A DNA stretch of 5,676 nt from Sulfurimonas sp. (GCA_021157665.1 JAGGWE010000104.1:1-5676); one strand, 5' to 3'. Shown: positions 1 to 5,676, counted from the stretch's first letter. A program made the numbers and translations. The notes: a model not told the origin generated them from the sequence alone.

Positions 1-162
1 ATAGTCAGCTGCGATACCAAAATTTATAACGATAGATTTAGCGTGTCCAATGTGTGGAAAGCCATTAGGCTCCGGAGGAAACCTTGTCGTAACCTCTTTA
101 TATTTACCAGACTTTAAGTCCTCTTCAACGATCGTACGTAAAAAATCTTTGCTCTCACTCAT
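1..162 (-). CDS. glnS: Glutaminyl-tRNA synthetase, N-terminal fragment (runs off left edge)
   Basis: Charges tRNA-Gln with glutamine in the cytoplasm (class I aminoacyl-tRNA synthetase). Only the first 54 codons are in the window; the family is usually about 550 residues. The fragment reads MSESKDFLRTIVEEDLKSGK, then the hallmark start of the catalytic Rossmann fold: RFPPEPNG at residues 27-34 and the class I ATP-binding HIGH motif at 37-40, followed by AKSIVINFGIA. The spacing FPPEPNG-x2-HIGHAKS is that of GlnRS; bacterial GluRS normally has a shorter APSPTG-type motif here. The ATG is preceded by AAAAGG about ten bases upstream, and a likely promoter lies in the 86-bp gap after the transporter gene. 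GC is about 40 percent by hand count, above the roughly 23-28 percent of sampled mla lines, with more ATC and CGT codons. That fits strong codon selection, but foreign origin is possible. Helicobacter and Campylobacter lack GlnRS and make Gln-tRNA by transamidation, so its presence is informative. Confidence 0.93.
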   Translation of the reverse strand, partial: MSESKDFLRTIVEEDLKSGKYKEVTTRFPPEPNGFPHIGHAKSIVINFGIAADY

Positions 163-172
163 TATTATTAAA

Positions 173-178
173 CCTTTT
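173..178 (-). promoter_or_regulatory. Ribosome binding site of glnS
   Basis: On the minus strand the sequence AAAAGG lies ten bases before the glnS ATG at 162. It is a reasonable Shine-Dalgarno match with slightly long spacing, and it supports the chosen start. Confidence 0.5.
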
Positions 179-204
179 GATTTTGAAACTTTTATAAGAA
201 TCGT

Positions 205-213
205 ATTTTATCA
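205..213 (-). promoter_or_regulatory. Predicted extended -10 promoter for glnS
   Basis: The gap between the transporter stop and glnS contains TGATAAAAT on the minus strand, an extended -10 element of the TGnTAAAAT type. Primary promoters in Campylobacterota rely mainly on such an extended -10 in AT-rich DNA, and a -35 box is often absent; none is evident here. The implied transcription start is near 198, giving a leader of about 36 bases. This would let glnS be expressed independently of the upstream lipid-transport genes. There is no hairpin plus T-run between the two genes, so read-through from the operon is also possible. Confidence 0.4.
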
Positions 214-248
214 AATTAGAGATAATAGATAAATTATAAAAACTAACC

Positions 249-2747
249 TTAGCTAAGAATCTTATATTTACTAGATAACAAAAGTAATACAGGCAGAAGT
301 AATAGGTCAGCAAGAATTGCCATAAACATAGCTAGTACAGTTAGTAAGCCAAAATATATTGTTGGAATAAAGTTAGATAGTACAAGTATAGAAAAACCTA
401 TAATAATAATAGTTGATGTATAAAACATAGCTGTTCCTATACTGCTGTGTGCATTAAATATCGACACTTTAATATCATCATTTAACTTATGTTCTAAATT
501 AAATCTATGGATATAATGTATAGTATCATCAACAGCTATACCTATACTAATCGCGGCTATTGTGATAGTCATCATATCTAAGGGTATATTCATCCAGCCC
601 ATAAAACCAAAGATTACACCAACTGGTATAACATTAGCAACTATTGCTATTATTGCTATTTTTAGATTTTGAAAAAGCAGTAAAAACATCATAAATAAAA
701 CCGCTACAACGATACCTATTGTTTTAATTTGAGAATTAAAAAGTGATTGAAGCATATTGTTATATATCACTAAAATATTTGACATTTTATACTCTTCATA
801 TTTTGGATTTATCATCTTTTTCAAGTCTTTATCTATTTTTTTAAGTAACTTATCTCTTTGTAAACCCTCTTGCGAATCCATTATTCTCGTACTTATTCTT
901 ACTTGATTACTCTCAATATTTATATATGGAGATAAAATAATTTTTCTAAATTTCTCAGGCAACTCTTTATTTAAAAGAGCTAAAGTTAATCCATCTGCCT
1001 CTTCACCATTATTTAATGTTTTAATAACTTCAGCGATAGTTGCTAAAGAGAGAACTTTTCCTATAGCCTCTTGTGAATCTAAATAGTTATGAATCTCTTG
1101 TATCTTTTGTAATTTAACTTCTGTAAACCAATATGTTTGCTTATCATCAGCACTCTCCTCAAACTCATCTGCAAACTCATCAAACTCTTCATCAAATTCA
1201 TCTGCAACAATATCCACAGACACCATCTCATCACTATTTTCTTTAAAGGTTAAAATAATATCAAGAGGAGTAGTCCCACCAAGTTTTGTATCAATAACCT
1301 TCATACCTTGATATATTTGTGTATCTTGTTTAAAATAATCTATAAAACTATTTTCAACTTTAAGTTTATATGCCCCTGTTATGGAAAATATCACAACTAA
1401 AATTGCTATAGTTAAAATTGTTTTTTGATAATTATATGCAATATTGGCTAATTTTGTACTAAATGGAGTTGATTTTCTCTTAGATACACTAACTTCACTT
1501 TTACTAAAGAAAATTAAAATTACTGGAAATAAGATAAATGTAGTGATGAAAGAAACAATCATCCCAACACTCATCATCCAACCAAAATTTATAATAGGCA
1601 ATATATTTGAAAAGACTAAAGAACTAAATCCAGCAATAGTAGTAACAACTACAAAAAATGATGGTTTCATCATAGATGTTGTACTCATTATCACTAACTC
1701 TTTTTGTGTTTTATTTGGATACTTGAGATATAATTCTTTATATTTTATAATAAGATGCACAACTAATGACATATTCATTATTAACTGCAAGGAGATAAAA
1801 TTTGATGATACTACTGTAATTTCCCAAGCAAAAAGACCTAAAAATCCACTTGTAATAATAAGCGAAACACTACATATAAAAAGTGCTATAAATACCCATC
1901 GTTTTTGTTTAAGCAATATATATAAAATCAATATCAATAAAATTAAGATTACAAAACCAAAAATTTTCAAATCATATTTTACAAATTCCACCATATCATC
2001 AGCTATCATATCAACCCCACCTAAATGAAGTTTTACAGATTTATTTTCAGCTTCAAACTGTTTTAATATTGCTCTTATCTGAACTATTGATTGATGATTA
2101 CTCTCTCTAATAGTATCTCGATATTTTTTTAACTCCAATGAAACTATCTCAAAACTAGCTTTTTCATTTTTATCTAACTTTTTTTGCTTTTGTAACTTTA
2201 TATATTTATCTCTATTTTCTACAAGATTGAAGTACTTATTATCTCTTTTTAAATTTACTACAATTGCCGTTGTTTTAAAATCCTTACTTACTAAATTTTC
2301 TTTATATATTGCACTATTTAAAAACTCTTGTTTTACTAAAACTTTGTCAATATTTAAAGACTCTAGAGTTGGAATATCTTTTAGTAACTCTTTAATCGCT
2401 TGTGGAGGGGATTGTAAAAGTGGAACATTCACTATGGAGGTTATAGATTCTACTATTTTAATTTTTTCAATCTTAGCACTTAAATCTTTTATATTTTGAA
2501 TGTTTTTTTCACTTAAAAGATTATCTTTTATAGTATATGTTACAAGCAAAAAATTTGGTGCTTCAAATTTTTTTGATATTTCTCTTGTAAATTCCAAATC
2601 TTTATCATTTTCTAAAAGTAAAGTTTCTGCACTAGCATCTATCTCTAGTTTTAGAGTAAAAAGTGCCATAATGACAACAAAAACTCCAACTAAAGAGAGA
2701 ACTATTTTTGGATATTTTAAAAGATAATTTTGATATAAGTTATTCAA
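249..2747 (-). CDS. RND superfamily (MMPL/HpnN-like) inner-membrane transporter, putative lipid transporter
   Basis: An 832-residue permease of the RND superfamily in the COG1033/MMPL class, related in layout to HpnN, Patched and MmpL proteins. It shows two homologous halves: TM1 about 14-32, a periplasmic domain about 33-258, five TMs between about 262 and 413, a linker to 440, TM7 about 442-460, a second periplasmic domain about 461-672, and five TMs from about 673 to 825. The C-terminal half carries the RND relay motif GIAVDDTIHYIHRF (736-749, with D740 and D741). The equivalent place in the first half, around S327-L328 before H331, lacks the acidic pair. Residues 506-535 of the second periplasmic domain are extremely acidic (16 Asp/Glu of 30), with repeated DEF units. 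The gene starts with TTG; no in-frame ATG occurs before Met27, inside TM1, and upstream stops close the frame. It begins nine bases after mlaC with only a weak ribosome site. Co-transcription with mlaA and mlaC suggests it exchanges lipid with MlaC at the inner membrane. Substrate and direction are not shown; hopanoid or drug export are alternatives. Confidence 0.88.
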   Translation of the reverse strand: MNNLYQNYLLKYPKIVLSLVGVFVVIMALFTLKLEIDASAETLLLENDKDLEFTREISKKFEAPNFLLVTYTIKDNLLSEKNIQNIKDLSAKIEKIKIVESITSIVNVPLLQSPPQAIKELLKDIPTLESLNIDKVLVKQEFLNSAIYKENLVSKDFKTTAIVVNLKRDNKYFNLVENRDKYIKLQKQKKLDKNEKASFEIVSLELKKYRDTIRESNHQSIVQIRAILKQFEAENKSVKLHLGGVDMIADDMVEFVKYDLKIFGFVILILLILILYILLKQKRWVFIALFICSVSLIITSGFLGLFAWEITVVSSNFISLQLIMNMSLVVHLIIKYKELYLKYPNKTQKELVIMSTTSMMKPSFFVVVTTIAGFSSLVFSNILPIINFGWMMSVGMIVSFITTFILFPVILIFFSKSEVSVSKRKSTPFSTKLANIAYNYQKTILTIAILVVIFSITGAYKLKVENSFIDYFKQDTQIYQGMKVIDTKLGGTTPLDIILTFKENSDEMVSVDIVADEFDEEFDEFADEFEESADDKQTYWFTEVKLQKIQEIHNYLDSQEAIGKVLSLATIAEVIKTLNNGEEADGLTLALLNKELPEKFRKIILSPYINIESNQVRISTRIMDSQEGLQRDKLLKKIDKDLKKMINPKYEEYKMSNILVIYNNMLQSLFNSQIKTIGIVVAVLFMMFLLLFQNLKIAIIAIVANVIPVGVIFGFMGWMNIPLDMMTITIAAISIGIAVDDTIHYIHRFNLEHKLNDDIKVSIFNAHSSIGTAMFYTSTIIIIGFSILVLSNFIPTIYFGLLTVLAMFMAILADLLLLPVLLLLSSKYKILS
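1158..1205 (-). repeat. Imperfect 9-bp repeats encoding acidic DEF units
   Basis: Inside the transporter gene the plus strand reads AAACTCATC at 1161-1169 and 1173-1181, AAACTCTTC at 1182-1190 and AAATTCATC at 1194-1202. On the coding strand these give Asp/Glu-Glu-Phe units at residues 516-529 (DEF, EEF, DEF, DEF). The copies are mostly adjacent or separated by one codon, so the block looks like a small in-frame expansion in a periplasmic loop. Each unit is a whole number of codons, so copy-number change would alter loop length without breaking the frame. Confidence 0.65.
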
Positions 2748-2755
2748 TAGATTGC

Positions 2756-3361
2756 TTAACTTTTTTTATTAAAAGCATCCATCAGTTCAGAGATACTTTT
2801 TGTTTTTAAAAACTCTCTAAATTGTGCTTTATCTGTTTTCAATATACTTACTCCCGATATTTCAGCATCATAAATCAACCATAAATCTTTATCTAACTTT
2901 GCTTTTTTAGGCTTGTAAAACTTATATACTATTTTTAAACTTTCATCAGTTGAAACCAAGTCAGTAATTAAGGCAATTCTGTTACTTTTTACTTGATTAA
3001 TCTTTGTAACTTCAACTTTCTCGCCACCATACCCATCAACTTTAGAAGAGTAAGAATCTTTCATTCTCTTAACATAAAGTTCTACAAATCTTTTTTTATC
3101 TTCATTAGAAATAGTTTTCCAAATTTTTCCTAAACTAAGTTTTGCCATAAGTTCAAAATCAAATGCTGGTTCTAATATATTTATAATTTCATCATTTCTT
3201 TGAGATTTTGATAAACTATCTCGTTGTAGCACTTCTATAATATTATCTATCTTTTTTAAAAAATGCTCTTTTAATTCTATCTGTTCATTTGCTAAAATAT
3301 TTTGAGTAAAAATAAACATTGATAATATTAATACTATATTTTTAAATACTTTTTTCACCAT
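2756..3361 (-). CDS. mlaC: MlaC/Ttg2D-family periplasmic phospholipid-binding protein
   Basis: A 201-residue soluble lipid carrier of the Tol_Tol_Ttg2 family (MlaC, Ttg2D, HpnM), predicted to shuttle phospholipid through the periplasm between MlaA and an inner-membrane partner. Residues 1-24 form a Sec signal peptide (KK near the start, hydrophobic core, cleavage likely after ILA). Family hallmarks follow: FDFELMAKLSLGKIWKTIS at 67-85, then F92 and Y104 of the F...Y helix, and the C-terminal WLIYDAEISGVSILK at 161-175 with QFREF at 180-184. Length is typical (E. coli MlaC is about 211 residues). By count the mature protein has about 35 Lys/Arg against about 29 Asp/Glu, so it is net basic and has no cysteine. 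The ATG immediately follows the mlaA TAG stop, with AAGGA just upstream inside mlaA, indicating translational coupling. The RND gene starts nine bases downstream. HpnM-like hopanoid function is possible, but no hopanoid gene is in view. Confidence 0.92.
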   Translation of the reverse strand: MVKKVFKNIVLILSMFIFTQNILANEQIELKEHFLKKIDNIIEVLQRDSLSKSQRNDEIINILEPAFDFELMAKLSLGKIWKTISNEDKKRFVELYVKRMKDSYSSKVDGYGGEKVEVTKINQVKSNRIALITDLVSTDESLKIVYKFYKPKKAKLDKDLWLIYDAEISGVSILKTDKAQFREFLKTKSISELMDAFNKKS

Positions 3362-4108
3362 CTATTCCTTAATCTGACTATCTCTATACTGCTCATACAT
3401 ATCTCTTAAATATGGATACAAATCTACAGCATCTTCTTTTATTTTTTCATACTTATCATTATCTAATGAAAAATTATTTGTTTTTTCATATAATTTTGTT
3501 GCTAGAAATTCATCCCACGCATCTGTTAAAGTAAACCAACCTCTTTTTTTATAATCGATTATACTTAAATATGAATCAGGAATGATACTTATAGTATCTC
3601 TTAAATTTGATGGTCCAAACAATGGTAAAACTATATGTGGTCCACTTCCAACACCATAAAAACCTAAGGTTTGACCAAAATCTTCTTTATGCTCTTGTAA
3701 ATCAAACTTGCTTTTTGCAGGATCAAATAATCCTAAAACACCAACTGTACTATTTATAACAAATCTTCCTGTTTCCTCTGAAGCATTTACAAATTTTGCT
3801 TGAAAAATATTATTTACCAATCTCACTGGGAAATATAAATTGTTAAATGCATTATCAATACTTGTTCTAATCTCTTCATTTACAACAGCATTATATCCAT
3901 TTGTAACAGGTGTGAAAAAATACACCCATAAAGTATCATTAAAACTTGTCATTACTCTGTTATAAGCACTGAATGGATCACATTTTTCTTCAATAATCAT
4001 CTCATCTGCAAATTCATCAAGCATATCATCAGAAACTTCATCAGCACCCAATGAACTGAACCCTATAAAAGAGATTAATAACACAAAGAAATAATTTCTT
4101 AATCTCAT
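3362..4108 (-). CDS. mlaA: MlaA/VacJ-family outer-membrane phospholipid channel protein, non-lipoprotein form
   Basis: A 248-residue MlaA/VacJ protein. The family forms a ring in the outer membrane that removes phospholipids from the outer leaflet and hands them to MlaC. I chose the ATG at 4108, not the in-frame ATG at 4138: it gives a clean signal peptide (MRLRNYFFVLLISFIGFSSLGA), has AAGG nine bases upstream, and the upstream ATG has no ribosome site and overlaps the predicted -10. Family motifs: DPFSAYNRVMTSFND (44-58), GRFVINSTVGVLGLFDPA (115-131) and EDFGQTLGFYGVGSGPHIVL (142-161), continuing to PLFGPSNLRD (162-171). Unlike E. coli MlaA, the signal peptide lacks a lipobox; the only cysteine is C43, just before the DPF motif in a charged context. 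Residues 22-42 are strongly acidic and include DEFADE (31-36), also found in the RND protein of the same operon. First gene of the operon; the stop TAG abuts the mlaC ATG. Confidence 0.93.
   Translation of the reverse strand: MRLRNYFFVLLISFIGFSSLGADEVSDDMLDEFADEMIIEEKCDPFSAYNRVMTSFNDTLWVYFFTPVTNGYNAVVNEEIRTSIDNAFNNLYFPVRLVNNIFQAKFVNASEETGRFVINSTVGVLGLFDPAKSKFDLQEHKEDFGQTLGFYGVGSGPHIVLPLFGPSNLRDTISIIPDSYLSIIDYKKRGWFTLTDAWDEFLATKLYEKTNNFSLDNDKYEKIKEDAVDLYPYLRDMYEQYRDSQIKE
3368..3372 (-). promoter_or_regulatory. Ribosome binding site of mlaC inside the end of mlaA
   Basis: The minus strand reads AAGGAATAGATG, so a good Shine-Dalgarno sequence lies in the last codons of mlaA, and the TAG stop is followed directly by the mlaC ATG. 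Ribosomes finishing mlaA are placed on the mlaC start, which should keep synthesis of the two proteins matched. Confidence 0.6.
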
Positions 4109-4117
4109 AATTTTTAA

Positions 4118-4121
4118 CCTT
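4118..4121 (-). promoter_or_regulatory. Ribosome binding site deciding the mlaA start
   Basis: AAGG (context ATAAGGTT) lies nine bases before the ATG at 4108. The alternative ATG at 4138 has only TTTTGCATAAAAT before it, with no purine-rich site. This decides for the shorter protein, which also has the better signal peptide. Confidence 0.55.
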
Positions 4122-4132
4122 ATCAATTTAGA

Positions 4133-4149
4133 TTGCATATTTTATGCAA
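4133..4149. repeat. Perfect dyad TTGCATA-TTT-TATGCAA over the mlaA promoter
   Basis: Two perfect 7-bp inverted arms are separated by TTT. The dyad covers the predicted mlaA -10, so it could be an operator for a dimeric repressor. If transcription starts near 4132 it is not transcribed into mRNA, which argues against an RNA hairpin. I do not recognise a known regulator site; chance is possible in such AT-rich DNA. Confidence 0.4.
4139..4144 (-). promoter_or_regulatory. Predicted -10 element of the mlaA-mlaC-RND operon
   Basis: TAAAAT on the minus strand, preceded by TTTTGCA, is the best -10 match upstream of mlaA; TG lies two bases, not one, before the hexamer, and no -35 is evident. Transcription would start near 4132 and give a leader of about 24 bases carrying the ribosome site. 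The element sits in the right half of the 17-bp dyad at 4133-4149. Confidence 0.4.
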
Positions 4150-4166
4150 AATTAGATTAAGATAAT

Positions 4167-4195
4167 TTGAATGTTAATTGTATATTTGTTACAAT
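4167..4195 (+). promoter_or_regulatory. Predicted sigma-70 promoter of dsbD
   Basis: TTGAAT (4167-4172) as -35, a 17-bp spacer, then TACAAT (4190-4195) as -10, with TG at 4187-4188 making an extended -10 of the TGnTACAAT type. Spacing is ideal. The transcription start would be near 4202, leaving a leader of about 22 bases before the ATG at 4224. This is the best-formed promoter in the window and is divergent from the mlaA promoter, about 46 bp between the two -10 elements. Confidence 0.6.
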
Positions 4196-4196
4196 T
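4176..4196. repeat. Dyad AATTGTA/TACAATT overlapping the dsbD -10
   Basis: Perfect 7-bp inverted arms lie at 4176-4182 and 4190-4196 around a 7-bp centre (TATTTGT). The right arm includes the whole predicted dsbD -10 and the left arm lies in the spacer, so a bound dimer would block RNA polymerase. The arm and spacer sizes suit a two-turn operator. No family is assigned. Confidence 0.4.
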
Positions 4197-4223
4197 GCCA
4201 TAAATATTTAAAATGGACACTTT

Positions 4224-5676
4224 ATGAAAACAGTTTTACTTTTTTTAATCTCTTTTACTTTAGCTTTCTCATCATCATTTTTAATGCCAGATGAAGCTTT
4301 TATCCCACATGCCAAACTAAATAATAAAATGCAAATTGAAGCAAGGGTAGAGATAGCTGAAGGTATTTATTTATATGAAGATAAGTTAAAACTTGAACTT
4401 ATTGATAACAATGAGATAAATATAGCAGATATAAAAGCACCAAAAAGTGTTGACTACCATGATGAAAAAGTATTTCTTGAATCGCCAAAATTTTTACTTA
4501 CCCTAAAAGCAAACTCAAATGTAAGTGGTACTAAAACTATAAAATTTAAAATATCATATCAAGGTTGTTCAAAACAGGGATTATGTTACCAACCACTTAG
4601 TAAAATTTATGAACTAAAAGTAGATAGTTCTAAACTCCAAACCCCATTACTTAAACTACAAATGAAACCATTAAAGATACAAACACTTAGTGAACCTATA
4701 AAAAATATTAAAGAGGAGATTGAACTCTCTGAGAGTGACGCTATTGCAGATACTATGAAAAATAGTAATATTGCCATTATACTTCTTACATTTTTAGGTT
4801 TTGGACTTTTACTGGCTTTGACTCCTTGTGTATTTCCTATGATTCCTATAATCTCTGGGGTGATTATCTCTCAAGGTAAAGATATAACAACAAAAAAGGC
4901 TTTTATACTTTCAGTGGTTTATGTCTTAGCTATGGCAGTGGCTTATACTATAGCAGGAGTTCTAGCAGGACTTTTTGGGGCAAATCTTCAAGCAGCACTT
5001 CAAACCCCTTGGGTAATTTACTCTTTTTCAGGTGTATTTGTCGTACTTGCTTTTAGTATGTTTGGATTTTATGAGTTAAAACTTCCTGACTCTTTAGTTT
5101 CAAAAGTAAGTTCTCATGGAAACAAAGGTGGTTATATTGGTGTAGCTATTATGGGCTTTTTATCAGCTCTTATAGTTGGTCCTTGTGTAGCTGCTCCACT
5201 TGCTGGTGCCTTAGTCTATATTGGTCAAACTGGTGATGCTATTCTTGGAGGAATGGCACTTTTTGCTATGAGTATCGGTATGGGTATTCCACTTATTGTT
5301 GTTGGTGTTAGTGCTGGTAAATTTATGCCTCGTCCTGGCATGTGGATGACAATGGTTTCAGCTATTTTTGGTGTTATGATGCTTGGTGTTGCTATTTGGA
5401 TGTTAGAGAGAGTTGTAGATAGTTATGTAACTATGCTTCTATATGCGATTTTAGGGATTGGTTTTGCTATCTATCTGGGTGCCTTAGAAAAAGGTGGTCA
5501 TATCTTTAAAAAATCTGTTGCTATAATTCTTTTTGCTTACTCTTTGGCACTTTTAATGGGTGTTCTTGGAGGCTCAACAAGTATGGCTAAACCTTTAGAG
5601 TTTTTAAAACCTCAAGCTGTAAGCTCTTTAGTTGAAACTAAATCTCGGCATGTGGAGTTTATAAAAGTAACTTCAC
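4224..5676 (+). CDS. dsbD: Thiol:disulfide interchange protein DsbD, 3' part beyond right edge
   Basis: Inner-membrane protein that carries electrons from cytoplasmic thioredoxin to periplasmic thiol proteins (disulfide isomerisation, cytochrome c maturation). 484 codons are present. Residues 1 to about 17 are a signal peptide. The periplasmic alpha domain (to about 165) holds the redox pair C115/C121 in YQGCSKQGLCYQP, the CX5C arrangement of E. coli C103/C109. The membrane beta domain starts near 184 and holds LTPCVFPMIP (C202) and VGPCVAAPLAGA (C321), matching E. coli C163 and C285; about eight TMs run to about 455. The window ends at VEFIKVTS, where the C-terminal thioredoxin-like gamma domain with its CxxC should begin. 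That domain is therefore not visible; without it the protein would be called differently, but the alpha domain makes full DsbD likely. The ATG is preceded by TGGA six bases upstream, a weak ribosome site. Transcribed divergently from mlaA under its own promoter. Confidence 0.93.
   Translation, partial: MKTVLLFLISFTLAFSSSFLMPDEAFIPHAKLNNKMQIEARVEIAEGIYLYEDKLKLELIDNNEINIADIKAPKSVDYHDEKVFLESPKFLLTLKANSNVSGTKTIKFKISYQGCSKQGLCYQPLSKIYELKVDSSKLQTPLLKLQMKPLKIQTLSEPIKNIKEEIELSESDAIADTMKNSNIAIILLTFLGFGLLLALTPCVFPMIPIISGVIISQGKDITTKKAFILSVVYVLAMAVAYTIAGVLAGLFGANLQAALQTPWVIYSFSGVFVVLAFSMFGFYELKLPDSLVSKVSSHGNKGGYIGVAIMGFLSALIVGPCVAAPLAGALVYIGQTGDAILGGMALFAMSIGMGIPLIVVGVSAGKFMPRPGMWMTMVSAIFGVMMLGVAIWMLERVVDSYVTMLLYAILGIGFAIYLGALEKGGHIFKKSVAIILFAYSLALLMGVLGGSTSMAKPLEFLKPQAVSSLVETKSRHVEFIKVTS

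Noticed and set aside
50..232. Plus-strand open frame of 60 codons at the left edge
   Set aside because: Antisense to the glnS start and its promoter gap; the glnS reading is unmistakable from the HIGH motif.
163..248. Possible terminator between the RND gene and glnS
   Set aside because: The gap is AT-rich but shows no stable GC-containing stem followed by a T-run on the minus strand, so no terminator is called.
1444..2028. Plus-strand open frame of 194 codons antisense to the RND gene
   Set aside because: It lies wholly within a well-supported membrane protein gene on the other strand, has low-complexity Ile/Asn/Lys-rich content without family motifs, and has no convincing ribosome site. 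It is a shadow of the AT-rich coding strand.
2227..2727. Two plus-strand open frames opposite the start of the RND gene
   Set aside because: Both are antisense to the first periplasmic domain and first membrane helix of the transporter and show no recognisable protein features.
4109..4138. Longer mlaA with ten extra N-terminal residues
   Set aside because: The ATG at 4138 lacks a ribosome site, overlaps the predicted -10, and would put charged residues before an otherwise standard signal peptide.
4133..4149. Dyad read as a bidirectional terminator
   Set aside because: It lies between two divergent gene starts, has few G-C pairs and no T-run outside the arms, so an operator is the more sensible reading.
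4213..4227. Four-codon upstream reading frame (MDTL) whose TGA overlaps the dsbD ATG
   Set aside because: The ATGA overlap resembles translational coupling, but this frame has no ribosome site of its own and starts only about eleven bases from the inferred transcription start. Its GGA more likely serves as the dsbD ribosome site.

Overview
The window is AT-rich and tightly packed. Its gene order and protein features point to a free-living member of Campylobacterota (the former Epsilonproteobacteria). From memory, an adjacent VacJ/MlaA, Ttg2/MlaC and RND-permease gene set also occurs in Campylobacter (the Cj1371-1373 region). A glutaminyl-tRNA synthetase gene, however, argues against Campylobacter or Helicobacter, which lack this enzyme. 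A Sulfurimonas- or Arcobacter-like organism is my best guess; genus-level placement is an inference.

Layout: a divergent promoter region lies at about 4109-4223. To its left, on the minus strand, is a compact operon: mlaA (4108-3362), mlaC (3361-2756, starting on the base after the mlaA stop) and a large 12-TM RND/MMPL-type transporter (2747-249, TTG start). After an 86-bp gap with its own likely promoter, the minus strand continues into the first 54 codons of glnS, which runs off the left edge. To the right, on the plus strand, dsbD begins at 4224 and runs off the right edge just where its C-terminal thioredoxin domain should begin.

The three minus-strand envelope genes read as one lipid-trafficking pathway. 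MlaA would sit in the outer membrane and handle outer-leaflet phospholipid, MlaC would be the soluble periplasmic carrier, and the RND protein would be the inner-membrane partner, presumably driven by the proton-motive force. The classical Mla pathway uses the ATP-driven MlaFEDB complex in that last place; no ABC or MCE component lies in this window. Similar MlaC-like plus RND pairs (HpnM/HpnN) are known from hopanoid loci.

The most unusual signals are: an acidic Asp-Glu-Phe-rich motif shared by the MlaA N-terminus and a periplasmic loop of the RND protein, with the carrier between them predicted to be basic; loss of the proton-relay aspartates in the N-terminal half of the RND protein only; and two perfect 7-bp-arm dyads, one over each predicted -10 element of the divergent promoter region. 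No RNA gene, mobile element, CRISPR array or clear rho-independent terminator was seen.
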